Of a stretch of 64,000 nucleotides of DNA, positions 23,490 to 35,089 are shown piece by piece. Source of the DNA: Acanthacorydalis orientalis. Taxonomy: Eukaryota > Arthropoda > Insecta > Megaloptera > Corydalidae. Position 1 is the stretch's first letter, and each line of letters starts with the position of its first letter. Location: positions 15,861,510 through 15,925,509 of the forward strand of contig CM068315.1 of NCBI GenBank assembly GCA_034766995.1, read 5' to 3'. Below the pieces are notes generated by a model. It did no database searches. It had not been told where the DNA came from and worked only from the letters and a program-made list of their open reading frames with translations. The position numbers and the translations under genes are program-made.

Positions 23490-23958
23490 AGAAAAAATAA
23501 TTTAAATTCCGAATATTTCAATTTTTATCGTACGAATCTTGAATAATACTTATATTATATTCACTTTAATTGACAATAATTTTATAATTTTAAATAGACA
23601 AACATGTTTCAGTGACAATCGTCTTCTGAACATTAAAGATTGAGTATTCGTACGGACTTAAATGTGTTTCTTTTTTTTCATAAAAAAATCATAACTGTTA
23701 AATGTGAACGCGTAGTGACATAAAATAATATTGTGGAACTTTAATGTTTAAACTAAAAATTGAGGGTAATGGCCTTTAATGCGTACGTACACACGTACGT
23801 ACATATTTAATATTTTTACATGTATTTGAATAAATGGGTTTTGTGTGGTTTTGAAAGATTTTTACGCAGTTCTGTAACATATATAGAGTAATATTTAAAA
23901 GTTCTCGATTCGATATGAAATAAAAAGCTTGAAAATATATATTTCTATTTTTCAATTT
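23490..23958. other. AT-rich intergenic DNA
   Basis: The short GTACGTACACACGTACGTAC palindrome near 23782 is the only notable structure. Confidence 0.35.
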
Positions 23959-23959
23959 C

Positions 23960-24240
23960 ATCATAAATTCACTATTTTTTCAGCCCACAAACCATTAAAA
24001 AAATTAGTTAGAATTGTTTAATAAATCGTCATTGATAAAATTTAATTGTTTCTTATACATATTTGGATGGCGATATCATCATCTCCAGAGTATCAAAGTA
24101 GAGAAAGAATCGTATAAGTAATAAGCAAAAATGATCAATAATAATGATTTATTGAATAGTGTTGACCAGAAAAATATTTGTGACTTGTGTAGTAGAAAAC
24201 AACCCATTTGTCAAAGTGAATTTGCCCAGAATTATATTTT
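23960..24240. repeat. FB foldback family, both arms
   Basis: Left arm: AGCCCACAAACCATTAAAAA, TTTAATAAATCGTCATTGAT, TTGGATGGCGATATCATCAT, CTCCAGAGTATCAAAG. Right arm: ATAAGCAAAAATGATCAATA, ATGATTTATTGAATAG, TTGACCAGAAAAATATTTGT, CATTTGTCAAAGTGAATTT. Confidence 0.75.
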
Positions 24241-24249
24241 TTCTAGTAT

Positions 24250-25070
24250 ATTCTTATATCGTACTTATTTTTAATCCTAAACGACTATTCTTAAGTTCCA
24301 CAATTTGGTATGCAAGTTAAACTTAGTTTTATAACAATTAGACACACTCAGAATATTCTACTGTATCCAGAGTCGTATTCTTTAAAGTGTAATGTAAATG
24401 AATCTCTCACAACCACAAAAAAATGTAATCGCCACATTAGCTTTTTTGAACCATCTTTTTCTTTCTAAAGTCCGGTTTACCGGTTATTTCATGGAATCTT
24501 TTACAAAATTAATTCTTTTTCCATTTTATAAAAATAGAAACATTTAAATTTAAAAAGCATGTGTTAATATGTTCAATAAATTATTCTTATCACTCGATAT
24601 CATTGTAACTAATTATTAAACACCGGACAGTTGTTTCATTAAGAGAATGAATGAATGAATATTTATAATTCTAGAACGCGTCGATGATATTCAGTGGAAA
24701 AAGATCTACATCAAAGATATCTGATTACAGCTACCATTCAAGAAAGTATCAATTTATAGGAAGAAGTTGCACCGAGTGACCTTCGATTAAAAAACAGAAG
24801 AAATTGTTGAAAAGACTGAAGATTGTAAACCTTGTCTTTTTGTATATTTTCTGAACAATGCACGAATGTCAAAGATTATTATAAAATTGATTAATAATAT
24901 TCTAAGTATAGTTCAGAAACTCATAGTGAATAGTAGACACACAGATGATTCAGAAGGACGAAAACAGTTTAAGTTGTAACTCTTGTATTCACTGTCAAAA
25001 GGAACGTAAAATCACAAAAACTGACATATTTTCATTAATTTAAAAAGGAGTTGAGTTCTCATTCTGTAGT
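24250..25070. other. AT-rich intergenic DNA
   Basis: A short GAAT tandem (24646-24660) and otherwise unique sequence. No gene was recognised. Confidence 0.35.
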
Positions 25071-25074
25071 GAGT

Positions 25075-25330
25075 CTTCTTACACCCACACAACATTCTTC
25101 ATTGGTTTATGTTGACGGCCGTCCCAAACAAAGGTCATTTTCTACCGACCCTTGGGCCCCCTTCGTGAAACTGGAACACTAGTATGCTCGATTTTTCAAT
25201 AAACACTTACCTCCAAATGTTCATTCTAGCATTTTAAATGTGTCACCACAAGAATTTTCGTTTTTGACACAAAATATAATACAAGTTCGTTACTCAATAA
25301 ATTTATTAATCAAATTCGTTGAACACACGT
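25075..25330 (-). pseudogene. GVQW3-type mariner transposase N-terminus, badly decayed
   Basis: Read on the minus strand with frame changes, the words follow the N-terminal region of GVQW3/FLJ37770-type mariner transposases. An IKFC-like start (LYFVSKTKI) is followed by HLKC, FGGKCL-like and NRAY-like pieces, a FHEGG-like piece, then GRP and TNEECCVGVRRL, matching the family order KFC..KL.KT..ETF.ML...(F/Y)GD..L.R..VF.WH..F.EGR....D..GRPST...DE.V..V..L. No frame stays open. Support is weak because most identities are scattered. Confidence 0.4.
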
Positions 25331-25529
25331 TACTGATGAATGGTTTGAGAGATCGCAATAATTTTTGGTATAAGTTGAAGTAGAAGGATTACCAATATAG
25401 CCATTTAAAAAAAATGACTTTGGATTTGCGCGGTTCTTTTAAAATAGAAATTCGCGTAATTTTTTAATCAGGATAGTTTGTGTACATAACACAAAATACC
25501 ACTCAAAATAGACACTCAGCTGATCCAAA

Positions 25530-25700
25530 CAATCAGAACCTCAAATCACAAAAAAGATAGATCAATAATATTGAATAAATCGTCGATCTTTTCTGATTTT
25601 TGCTTTAACGGATTTCCATGACGATGCCATTATCTTCAGAAACCTCAAGTATAAAATATGTGATTTTTTTATTTGCGAGATGAAAAAAGAATGCATGTAT
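25530..25700 (+). repeat. FB foldback family, one arm
   Basis: AACCTCAAATCACAAAAAAG, ATTGAATAAATCGTCGATCT, GGATTTCCATGACGATGCCA, TTATCTTCAGAAACCTCAAG. Confidence 0.6.
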
Positions 25701-25709
25701 GAAAATAAA

Positions 25710-26320
25710 AGCACGATTTTAATTTGAAAATACTTGAGGAAATTTCAGTTAAAATTCATTATAAAAGAAACAAGCAGATAGCATGTACAAATGATACTGT
25801 GAAAGCTATGACATTAGTATTTTCGGAATTATTTCACAAACTGAATTCTGCAGCGTCATGTTTCAGTGATAGAATGACGAATTGTTTTACTGATACGCAT
25901 TTTAGAAATATTGAAAACCACATGACCGTAACGTAATTCAAGTACATCTGAGAAACATAATTTTTTTTATACATGTTTAGTTGAAATCGATCTTTACTGT
26001 AAAATTGGAAAGAAGTTGAGGAGAATTCCAGTAATATCCTGTATTACATACGACTGTACATATGTATAGTAAGGTCCAAATGTGTTGTCTGTCTGATTTC
26101 TGTTTCATTATTTTCGAAACTCTTATTATCTAATTTTTGTAAATACATAACAAACGATTTTTGTAACATAAATCGTTATTAAATGTTAATCAGATTCGAG
26201 TTTTAAACAAATAGGAAAAAACAATTCGAACAGCTATTTAAATTATCTCTAAATAAGAAATAAATCTAAATGATGTTCTAGTTGTTTTCATCCTTCTGGA
26301 TCATATGGGTATCGTACACT
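25710..26320. other. AT-rich intergenic DNA
   Basis: A 70-codon plus-strand frame (25724-25936) has no recognised domain, and I do not call it a gene. Confidence 0.35.
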
Positions 26321-26325
26321 ATTGT

Positions 26326-26870
26326 TAGATTGGCAGAAAAATAATTGCGGTTTGTGACCTTCAAATTCATATATAATTTTTAATTCAAGTTGTTTTAAGT
26401 GGTCTAGAATTGTTGGATAACTAATGCCTAACTATTGTGCAAGCTCTCAAATTGTTGTGCGTAGTTCTAATTCAACTAATGCATTACGTTGGTCGTTTGA
26501 ACTCAAGGAGGACACCCGCGACCTTCTTCATCTTTAAGCCTCTCGTCTCTAGCACGAAATTTTTGGAACCACCATTGTGCTACCCACACCAAAAGCATCG
26601 TTTAGTTTATAAGCAGTTTATTCTGCCTTACCACCCGTTTTGAACTAATATAAAAAATTTGCTGTTATTTAATTCTTTTCCATATTTAATTCAGTAGCCC
26701 AATTTGATTCAAAATTAACAATAAAACCAAAGTTGAGGTTACGAAAATACAGACCTAAAAATACACTTTAAAATGATATTAACATGAACACGACAAGTTG
26801 ACATTTTCATAGAAAAAATGAAGATTAAAATTTAGAAAACAAAAACTGAAATCATTTTCCTACCATCTTA
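26326..26870 (-). mobile_element. M1c: internally deleted mariner derivative
   Basis: 545 bp in the minus orientation, with TA at 26326-26327. It starts with the M1 right end (GGCAGAAAAATAATTGCGG) and ends with the left end. It has the same deletion junction and the same DNA-binding-domain remnant as M1a (words complementary to AGAGGCTTAAAGATGAAGAA, TGGTGGTTCCAAAAATTTCG and ACGCACAACAATTTGAGAGC). Stops and small deletions break the frame. Confidence 0.8.
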
Positions 26871-26874
26871 ATTG

Positions 26875-27440
26875 TTTCTGAATTACATTTAGAATTCTAA
26901 TAATCAATTTTATATTAATCTTTGACATTTGTGCGTCGTTCATCAAATATACAAAAACACATGATTTCTAAATTTCAGTTTTTTCAACGATTTGTTGTGT
27001 TTCTAATTAACGGTCATTCGATACAACTTCTTCCAATAAACTGATGTTTGTTGAGGGTAGCTATCTAATTAGATGTTGATTTAGGTCATCTTCTGGAGAA
27101 TCTTTTCCAGTGAATGTCATCGATGCATTTTAAAATCGTAAATATTGATTCATTTATTCTCTCAGTGAAACAACTCTGACCAGTGTTTGATAATTATGTA
27201 TACTGATATCAAGTCATAAGAATGATTTATTGTATATTTTTGACCACCCTCTTTTTACATTTAAAGATATTTTTAAATGTTTCTATTTTTAAGGAACGAA
27301 AAAAGAATTAATCTGAAAAGATTTCATAAAATAATATATAAAGTAACATCGGATCCTAAAAAAAAAGGAAAAGATGCTTCAAAACCAGCAAATGTGATGA
27401 TGACATTTTTTTTTTTTGGATTACGAAGAGATTAATTGAA
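26875..27440. other. AT-rich intergenic DNA with weak FB traces
   Basis: At 27215-27330 there are weak FB words (GATTTATTGTATATTTTTGA, CGAAAAAAGAATTAATCTGA). A 12 bp T run immediately precedes the mitochondrial-like segment. Confidence 0.35.
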
Positions 27441-27444
27441 GAGA

Positions 27445-27832
27445 TCTTTTAATTGAAGGCTTGTATGAATGATTCGATGAAACATTAACTGTCTCGAATT
27501 AATATTTGGAATTTAATTTTTAAGTTAAAAAGCTTAAATTAAATAAGAGGACGAGAAGACCGTATACATCTTGATAATTAATAATTTAATAATATTTTAG
27601 TTAAATATAAATTTTTATTGAATAAATTATTGTATTGGGGTGATAAATAAATTTAGTAAACTTTGTATAATAAAAACATTAATTTATGAATATTTGATCA
27701 ATTAATAATGATTAAAAGATTAAGGTACTTTAGGGATAACAGCGTAATTTTTTTAGAGAGTTCTAATCGATAAAAGAGTCTGCGACCTCGATGTTGAATT
27801 AAAGATTAATTTAGGTGTAGAAGTTTACATTT
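27445..27832 (+). pseudogene. rrnL: Nuclear copy of mitochondrial large-subunit (16S) rRNA (NUMT)
   Basis: About 388 bp match the 3' half of arthropod mitochondrial 16S rRNA in order: TTAATTGAAGGCTTGTATGA, GATTCGATGAAACATTAAC, TTAAGTTAAAAAGCTTAAAT, GACGAGAAGACCGTATACAT, TTGGGGTGATAAATAAATTT, then TACTTTAGGGATAACAGCGT, AGAGAGTTCTAATCGATAAA, TGCGACCTCGATGTTGAATT and TTTAGGTGTAGAAGTTTA. These are the highly conserved domain V blocks. The flanks are not mitochondrial: a T run to the left and unrelated AT sequence after 27832. Changes in invariant positions (GACCGTATA for GACCCTATA; AAAGAGTCTGCG for the usual AAAAAG.TTGCG) suggest decay since transfer. The gene acts in mitochondrial translation; this copy should not be functional. 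Confidence 0.88.
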
Positions 27833-27834
27833 TT

Positions 27835-28600
27835 GATCCATTTAGTATACTTTAAAACATGTGATTTCGATACAGTTTATTATTCTGCTATTCTGAATAA
27901 TATAGAATTATCTGTATAATAAATATATTCTCAGAATAATTCATTGAACCTTTTCGACTATACATTTTTGATTACACTTTTTTTATATTAAACTTATTCT
28001 CTTTTATAAAAAAAATATGCATCTATATAACTCAAAAGCAATGATAAATTACTTCATAAACACTGTTTATTTATTATTGGAACAGTTTTTATTCAGATAT
28101 CATGCTATTTCTTAATATAGTTATCTCCTTTTCACTTCTCTGTCCATTATAAGATTATTTTACATATAATAACCCACATAAATATAAATCTTCAGGTATG
28201 TATGCGTGAGTTATGATTGTTGCGTGTATTATTTGCGCATATAATATATTTTTTAAAAGAAATTGTTATTTATTGGGTATGTGTTCTCATGTAAACACTA
28301 CGAATATTATCTACACAACTACTTCTTGTTCAAAGAAAGTACCCATTACGCACCGAACGCAATTATCAAGACGTATGAGTTTTATCTCTGATGGTCATTG
28401 AACGATGCCAAATATAGGGAACACTGAAATAAATCATTCGATTAACAACAAAATACGGTGGCCATTTTGAGTCTCAGAGTTAGACTTGCATATGACGTTC
28501 GGTGTTGAATTTGCATGTTTAAAATTTCATCCGTTGTTTACTAAAATAATTAAATGATACAAATGGAATTTCTTTCCATAAGCTACAAAAAAGTTTCCTG
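27835..28600. other. AT-rich intergenic DNA, slightly richer at 28300-28520
   Basis: Weak FB words occur at 27930-27990. A 62-codon plus-strand frame (28213-28401) has no recognised domain. Confidence 0.35.
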
Positions 28601-29050
28601 GTAACAAGATAGAACAATATTTTTCTGTGCTTTGTTGCCGTGAAGACGATAGTACTTTGTTACTCTCGGTATGCAAAAGAACAACGAGTTATATCAGAAT
28701 ATAAGAGAATTAATATATAATGTATTATAAGTTCCATTATATTTCTTTCGTTACGTTTTTGATTTTTTCAGTGTTGAGTATTGAAAAATATAGTCTTAAA
28801 AATGATTTAATGAATAAAATTTATATTAGTCTTCAAATCTGTCTAAATATATTAAACTTGATGATAATAGATCCGATAGTAAAAAAGCGATTAATGCTGT
28901 GAAAAATGGTATATTCTGATTTCATTCAAGAAAAGGGCCACACTAAGTGCTATCGAAATGGACAAAGCGTTTATAGAAATGAATATTGGTTGAAATGGAT
29001 TATTTTAAGATTTTATTTAATAAAAAAATATATTTATTAGAATGTATTTC
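28600..29050. other. AT-rich intergenic DNA with an FB scrap
   Basis: 28622-28685 carries TTCTGTGCTTTGTTGCCGTG and AAGACGATAG, resembling the inner FB arm. The 60-codon frame at 28720-28902 is AT-driven with no domain. Confidence 0.35.
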
Positions 29051-29054
29051 ATAA

Positions 29055-29275
29055 TACAGTCATGACACTGTGACTGAATTCACTTTTATAAATTATTTTT
29101 TCTAATTTTACTGTACTTTGATGCTTGTATATGAGAAATAATAAATAATGTTCAGTAATGATTTATTTATTGAACATTTTTGACTAAAAACAATTTCGTG
29201 GTTTGTAGAGTCAAAAGAGAATTCATTTATGAAAGTAAATTTAACCATAGTTTCATAATAAGTATATAGACTGGG
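29055..29275. repeat. FB foldback family, both outer ends visible
   Basis: The left terminus is ATACAGTCATGACACTGTGA and CACTTTTATAAATTATTTTT. The right arm is AGTAATGATTTATTTATTGA, ACATTTTTGACTAAAAACAA, GTGGTTTGTAGAGTC, TTCATTTATGAAAGTAAATT, then CCATAGTTTCATAA. Confidence 0.7.
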
Positions 29276-29279
29276 AACA

Positions 29280-29940
29280 TAGAAAGAACAACTGCTTATT
29301 GAGTTTTACAACGTTATATATTTAAACATAAAAAATATCAAAGATCGCAACTTAATGAATTAAACTTGAAACCTATGAGCTGACAAAGTAAACATTTTTC
29401 GTCACTATAGATACTCGCGGACAAAGTGATGAGAAATGTTGGTTTGTATTATTATAAATATATTATGTATATATATATATATATTGTAGAAAAACTATTC
29501 CAAAAAATAATTATTACTGGCTATCATTAACGTCGATTGTGAGTTAAAAAAGAAACTGACTGTTTTATTATTTTTGCACTTTATTTGTTCTCTCTTTTAA
29601 ATCCATATTAATCTATTATTTAGCTTTATTATTTTAGAGAAGAATAGATTTAGGAAATAAATAAGATTAAAAAGGATTCATTAACTTAACACGGATTATG
29701 AATTATTTTTTTTATCTTTTGATAGTGAAGAAATGGAACGTTTCATAAAAACGGTAGTGCCTGAAATAAATTAGACTCTTATTACATCCACTACCTTTTT
29801 TAATAAAAGCTTTCGAAAATAGATTGAGGATAGTCGATGGAGAATATTTGTCTTAACACGAAAATCGATAAACACAAAATTGAATATTATTTATGTGAAA
29901 GAAAATTTAGATATAGTGTCACAATTGTATTGTAGTCATT
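29280..29940. other. AT-rich intergenic DNA
   Basis: A short (TA)n at 29463-29486. No gene recognised. Confidence 0.35.
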
Positions 29941-29949
29941 ATTTCTTCA

Positions 29950-30420
29950 GTGAGAAAAATTAATCTTCAAGCAATTTTTTATATCGACTGATACATCTCG
30001 AAGAGTTAAGCGGTTGGATCTACAACTATCACGTGTAGGTAATAACGACGTTGCCGAGTCCAATCTCCATTTATTAACACCGAGAGTTTGATAGTGGAGT
30101 CCGGTTAAGTGGCGTATCGTGTAACGACGAAAAAAATTGTACAAAAATTACCGTCGGGTCGTGTGTACGGTCGCCGGATATTTTGTTTATCATAAATCAG
30201 ACGGCTGAAGCATTTCATTCTTAATCCTTTTTTATCAGTGAAAATCTATCGGCAGCAAAAATTAACAATTCCGCGAGCATGAATAAGGCGGAGTTAAAAA
30301 CATTTCGATTCAAAAATTCTCATTACTCGGGTCTGCTAGTCGTATTTCTCTTGGGCAACGTCGTGCGACCTTTTGTTTGATCTTCGCTAGTTATGGATTT
30401 TTTTTCTTTTCGTTAAATTG
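29950..30420. other. GC-richer island, possible conserved non-coding element
   Basis: About 450 bp of unique, CpG-containing sequence. A 65-codon minus-strand frame (29947-30144) has no domain. The composition contrasts sharply with the flanks, so it is a candidate for purifying selection. Confidence 0.4.
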
Positions 30421-30429
30421 AATTTGTGT

Positions 30430-31000
30430 ATGACCTTACATCCTTTCTACAAAAATATACACTCTTACTTTTCAAGTGGTTTAATGTATCGACAAGGATG
30501 AATGTTTTGTTTATTCGTATCGGTAACAATTTGATTAATTCGAAGAAATATACGATTGATTTGATAAATTATGAGAGCGGGAATGATTATATCGTAAAAA
30601 ATATGATTCTTTAATTAACTACTTATATTAATCATAACTGGATCAATTGTTGATAATTCTACAAAATAAAAATCCTTAAAAATATGAAAATTAAATGTTT
30701 AAAAATCTCATACAAAGCATAAAAGAAAACCTATTTTAAAATAATTTATAACTTAAATACATTTGACTTTTTCATTCACATAAACATATCTACGAAATAA
30801 TAAATGAATGTGTGTCATATTTTTTATATCTTTTAAAATTTAATATAAAGGTGCACAAGAGAAACGGGAAAATTTTAAAACACAGTAGTTAAATGAATTT
30901 TTATTTTTTTACATAGTTTTGTTTACATATTCTTATTAGATAGATCGATTAATTGTGTTTTTTTTTTAAAATAACGTTTAATAGATTAGGACTATTTCGG
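30430..31000. other. AT-rich intergenic DNA
   Basis: Nothing recognised. Confidence 0.35.
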
Positions 31001-31014
31001 TGCAAGCATTACTA

Positions 31015-31255
31015 TAATCTTATTCATAATTTTTTCATTATGTGTGTTAGCATGTCTGGTGAAATTCTGGAAATTTTTTCTTGGAATTTAATTTAAGTTC
31101 AGGAATAGTGTGTGCTTGATTAATGTACACTTTACTCTTTAGGCAATTCCAAAGTAAATAATCACACACCGTCAAATCTGGGGATTTTTCTGGTCAAACA
31201 ACATTTTCATTATTGGAAATGATATTCTTATTAATGGAATTGATATTTCTGTAAA
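31015..31255 (-). pseudogene. DUF4817/IS630-type transposase, C-terminal DDE region, fragment
   Basis: On the minus strand the frame PEKSPDLTVCDYLLWNCLK, then SKVYINQAHTIPELKLNSKK and KFPEFHQTC before a stop matches the conserved WPPRSPDLTP.DFFLWG.LK..VY....T...L...I block of DUF4817-containing mariner-superfamily transposases. This block surrounds the last catalytic acidic residue: SPDLT..D, where the D is kept as VCDYLLW. The region just upstream (YRNINSINKNIISNNENVV) resembles the preceding R.IGR.G....PPRSP segment but is decayed. Only about 80 codons remain. Confidence 0.6.
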
Positions 31256-31259
31256 GTAA

Positions 31260-32060
31260 TTACCTATAAAATCGATGGATGTTAATTCAAGTGAACAGAA
31301 ATTTATGTAAAACAGAATTCTATGTAAAATCATTCAAGGTCGAAATTAGTCCATTTGAAGAAAATTATATTTAGATTTTTGAGACATAGTGGTCTTATTA
31401 ACACTAGATGTGTTATTTATCAATTTGTCTTAAACATTCAGTCACTTGAAGATTCAACGCATATTATTCTGTATAAACATTTACACCATTTTCTTTATTA
31501 TTTATTATTCTAAGTAAATAGGTTTCATCTAATCTTCGCAGTGAAAATGTCAAACATTTCCCAGTTTTTAGAAAATCCTTGAAAAAATAATCAATGGTCA
31601 CTGTATTACTCGTCGTTAATATTAAAGTACAACAAGTATTGTAGTAAGCCACTGATTAATTTTTACTTGCTTTACCAAAAACTCAGAGCTTGTATCTTTG
31701 ATTATGAAGTCAGATAAATAAAAATGCAATTAATACATTTCGTATTAAATGCTCTTCGAGAGCTAACATAAAAATCTCTTCATCTATAGTGAAACTTCTT
31801 CTACAGTGTAATAGTATTGTCAATGTATTTTATAATCTTAAGTGATCAGATGTCTAACACTTGAATTTTAAGTGGGACAGAATTGTAAAACGATCTTTAA
31901 AATATACTATAGTCGCTGTCGAAGAAAGTCTAATCGAAAAGAAAGACTTTTGATTGATATTCTAATGTTTTAATTAGGACATTTTTTATACAGCTTTATT
32001 TGATAGAGCCAGGCTTTTTCCAGATTTATCATTATATCTTGAACCCGTAGTTATAGTGAT
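31260..32060. other. AT-rich intergenic DNA
   Basis: The 62-codon minus-strand frame at 31464-31652 lies upstream (on the minus strand) of the transposase fragment but shows no transposase motif. Nothing else was recognised. Confidence 0.35.
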
Positions 32061-32062
32061 AT

Positions 32063-32649
32063 TAGGTTGGTAGAAAAATAATTGCGGTTTATGACTTTCA
32101 AATTCGTATACATTTCTCTCTTTTTTGATTTTATTAGCGGTTTTAAGTGGTCCAGAATTGTTGGATGACTAACGTCTAACTTGTGTGCAAGCTCTTAAGT
32201 TACTGTGTATAGTTCTGAATCAACTAACGCTTTCAGTTAGTCGTTATGAATTGCAAAAAGATGCTCACGAGCTTCTTCATCTTCAAGACTATCGTCTTCA
32301 GCACGAAATTTTTGGTACTATCATTGCAACGTACGTTTCTTAACAGTACTCACACCAAAAGCATCATTTAGTTTACGAGCATTTTCTGATGCTTTACCAC
32401 CCGTTTTGAATTCATACAACAAAAATCCTCTTATTTACTACTTTTTTATCTTTAATTCAATAGCCCAATTTGAAGCAAAATTAATAATAAAACTAAAGTC
32501 ACTGTTACTGAAATACAGGCCAAAAAAGTCACTTTAAATCTATATTAACATGAACACAAGTGAAATGACACTTTCATTGAAAAAATTATGGTTAGAATTC
32601 AGACAAACCGCAATTCAAACAAAAACCGCAATATTTTCCTACCAACCTA
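32063..32649 (-). mobile_element. M1d: internally deleted mariner derivative with intact termini
   Basis: 587 bp with exact TA at both ends (32063-32064 and 32648-32649). The terminal repeats are GGTTGGTAGAAAAATAATTG on the left and GGTTGGTAGGAAAATATTGC read inward from the right. It has the same catalytic-domain deletion as the other copies. The DNA-binding region is recognisable on the minus strand, but substitutions and small indels disrupt it. A duplicated CGCAATTCAAACAAAAACCG segment near the left (5') terminus explains the extra length. Confidence 0.85.
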
Positions 32650-32784
32650 AAACTGAGTTGAGAAGTCTATAAATTAATGGTGAAAAATGTTAATGTAGAT
32701 ATCTGTAGTTTTGCTTTGTAAATTAGATGATCTTCACCAATTGAATTTCTATAATTAAGAAGGAACAAATAATATTTCACACAG

Positions 32785-32990
32785 CGCTAATTTACAGAAA
32801 AATATGTCCTTTTTTGTATTTTGATGCTCTGTAGGTGATGAAATCGTCATCAAAATGCACTTTAGCAATGATTAAAAACGATAAATAATCATTTATTGAA
32901 CATTTTTGATAATGTATTTTTCTTGGTTCGCTAAGTAAAAAAAACCTCATTTGCGAAATTAAATTTAATCAGTCTCAGAACTATTTGGTC
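32785..32990 (-). repeat. FB foldback family, mostly one arm
   Basis: TTACAGAAAAATATGTCCTT, TGTATTTTGATGCTCTGTAG, GTGATGAAATCGTCATCAAA, then CGATAAATAATCATTTATTG, AACATTTTTGATAATGTAT, CATTTGCGAAATTAAATTTA and the outer end AGTCTCAGAACTAT. Confidence 0.7.
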
Positions 32991-32999
32991 CGATTTCAT

Positions 33000-33335
33000 T
33001 TATTAAAATATATTACTAAAATACATATCACTATGTAAGATTGCCGACCCTTTATCTTTCAACAAAACTGTTCCAATGAATCATTATTATAAAAATGACT
33101 ACTGTTTTCAACATAGTTGCTCTGGTTTTACCATTATGTAGTTAACTTTCATTCAATCAGTATTTTTAATTTTTATCTATGTAATAATACAACTTTCACA
33201 TTTGATATGCTTATATTTAGTTTTATTTAATACTTGTTTTAATTTTTTGTCGTATTCCAAAAAAAATTTTAAAGGTTAATTCATTAAATACAAATACAAT
33301 TCAATTATAAATTCTTTATCTTTATTTCTTCATAC

Positions 33336-33380
<45 letters not shown>

Positions 33381-33720
33381 GTATATGTATGTATAGATAT
33401 AAATGCGTTTGTTGGTCGCAACTGCAACTGATTGAATGAAAACATTCGTAATAAATGTGCCTCATTCCGAACGTTCTCACCTGTCCATAATTGAAACTTC
33501 CTCTAAAACGAAAAATTGTATATTTATCGAATACAACTATTAGTACATAAATGTAATACGAACGAAAGAGAAAAAAGAACACTCCAACTGGGTAGATCTG
33601 TTATTATCATCCATGTTAATAAATATACATTTTAAATTGATGTACATGTATATGATTAATATATAATTATAAAAAATTACTTCAAATGTATATGTATTCT
33701 TCGGCTGTGTACGTACAAGT
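33000..33720. other. AT-rich intergenic DNA with a (TA)n
   Basis: The TA tract lies at 33340-33385. No gene recognised. Confidence 0.4.
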
Positions 33721-34140
33721 TAGTGGTAAAGGTTCGGATGACGTTCAATTTATACCGCATCGAAAGATTAATGGAAACAGATTACGCCAGCATGAATAGT
33801 CATAAAAGCAACATGGATTTTGTGGGGAAGTCAATGATGTCTTGGACATGTTACGACGCCGACACGAAGGCGGCACCGCGGTTCATCGTCGCTCTGCACA
33901 AATGTTGGTTTTTGGTCACCGTACGCCTGAACTTTTCATATTGCACGCAGGCAATGACTTTTGTTTCGATGTCGGACAATTACTGGAATTGATACGGGCG
34001 GACAACGAAAATGGCGACCGCGGGATGTAAAGAAGGGACGATTAAAAAACGACGACGTTCGAATTGTATATTGTGTGGTTTTTGTTTTGGATGAAATAGC
34101 TACGGGACATGATCTCTGCTGATTACACACGCGTACGAGT
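33721..34140. other. GC-rich island, candidate conserved element or exon
   Basis: About 400 bp with high GC relative to the window. Three overlapping open frames exist: plus 33723-33992 (89 codons), plus 33842-34030 (62) and minus 33936-34130 (64). None has a recognised domain, and codon-like periodicity could not be judged by eye. Overlapping frames on both strands are what GC-rich non-coding DNA would also give, so I do not call a gene. Confidence 0.45.
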
Positions 34141-34374
34141 AAGGCAATTGCTATTTTTTATTTTAATAATCGTACACATACAAATGCATAACATCGACAT
34201 GGTAGTAGTTTTTTCTGTTCGAAAAATTAAACAACTCTTATATGAAGGATGTTTCACTGTTAATTTATTTCGGTCGAAATTATTTTTTGCACCATGTCAA
34301 TTAATTATAAAAGTGTCAACGAGCAATGACGAAGTTGACAATTTCAATCAAAAAAAATATTAATATATTAATTG

Positions 34375-34833
34375 TACAAATTCATTTGGCGCTTTTAAAT
34401 TGAGTCACTCGTAACTATGTTTTAAATTAAAATATTTTCTTGTCCTTTTAGACACTGTGTTTTGATCAAGCAGTTGGTATAATCTCACAAAACAGTAATA
34501 AACACAATAACGTCCTAAAAGAAGCATATTAGGAATTGCATACTTTTCGCATTCTAGTTGAAAAAAATGCTGTCAAAGCCGCGGGAATCACTTCTTTAGC
34601 TTTGAAGGAAAGTGTTGTCTTTCATAGAACATACAAAAAATTTTAAAACAGTCGAAGAGGTCTGAAAATGCATTACAACTTAATCGGTTCAAAGCTGTCA
34701 TATTTTTTTCTACAAAAGATTTGTCAGTTATCCGAATTTATATAAAATAATAATGGATTTTGAGGATTGAAATGTATTCCATTTTTCTGTAAACATTCAT
34801 TTTCTATAAAAAAGTACGGAATTAATTTGTGCA
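34375..34833. mobile_element. MITE-like element (family X), copy A
   Basis: About 459 bp. The left end TACAAATTCATTTGGCGCTT is the imperfect inverted counterpart of the right end (CGGAATTAATTTGTGCA). It is flanked by TA on the left and CA (probably mutated TA) on the right. The interior has no long ORF and matches copy B (40767-41260) in inverted orientation: TCACAAAACAGTAATAAACA, AAGCATATTAGGAATTGCAT, CCGCGGGAATCAC, CAGTCGAAGAGGTCTGAAAA, TCGGTTCAAAG, ATTTGTCAGTTA. Superfamily unknown; TA flanks hint at mariner/Tc1. Confidence 0.7.
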
Positions 34834-34839
34834 TCTGAT

Positions 34840-35085
34840 ATTACAATACAGGTCTGAAACTTTGACTTTATTCACTTTCACAAATAAATTCCTTTTATTT
34901 CACAAACGACATAAAATTCTGATCAAAAATGTTTAAAAAGTCTAATCTGATTAGATTGTTCTGTACTTTGATTTTCTGAAGATGAAAACATTACCACTAA
35001 AATGTGCATAAGAAATTATGTGGTTTGTGGGATGAAAAAGGAATTCATTTTTGAATGTTTGTGTCTTAATACAAGTCTTGTTTAA
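34840..35085 (+). repeat. FB foldback family, subfamily joined to MITE X (copy A side)
   Basis: The outer terminus is ATTACAATACAGGTCTGAAA, then TTCACTTTCACAAATAAATT, TTCTGATCAAAAATGTTTAA, then a special junction TCTAATCTGATTAGATTGTT, TGTACTTTGATTTTCTGAAG and the short opposite arm AATTATGTGGTTTGTGGGAT. The TCTAATCTGATTAGAT junction is shared only with the 40.6 kb copy. Confidence 0.7.
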
Positions 35086-35089
35086 AAAA

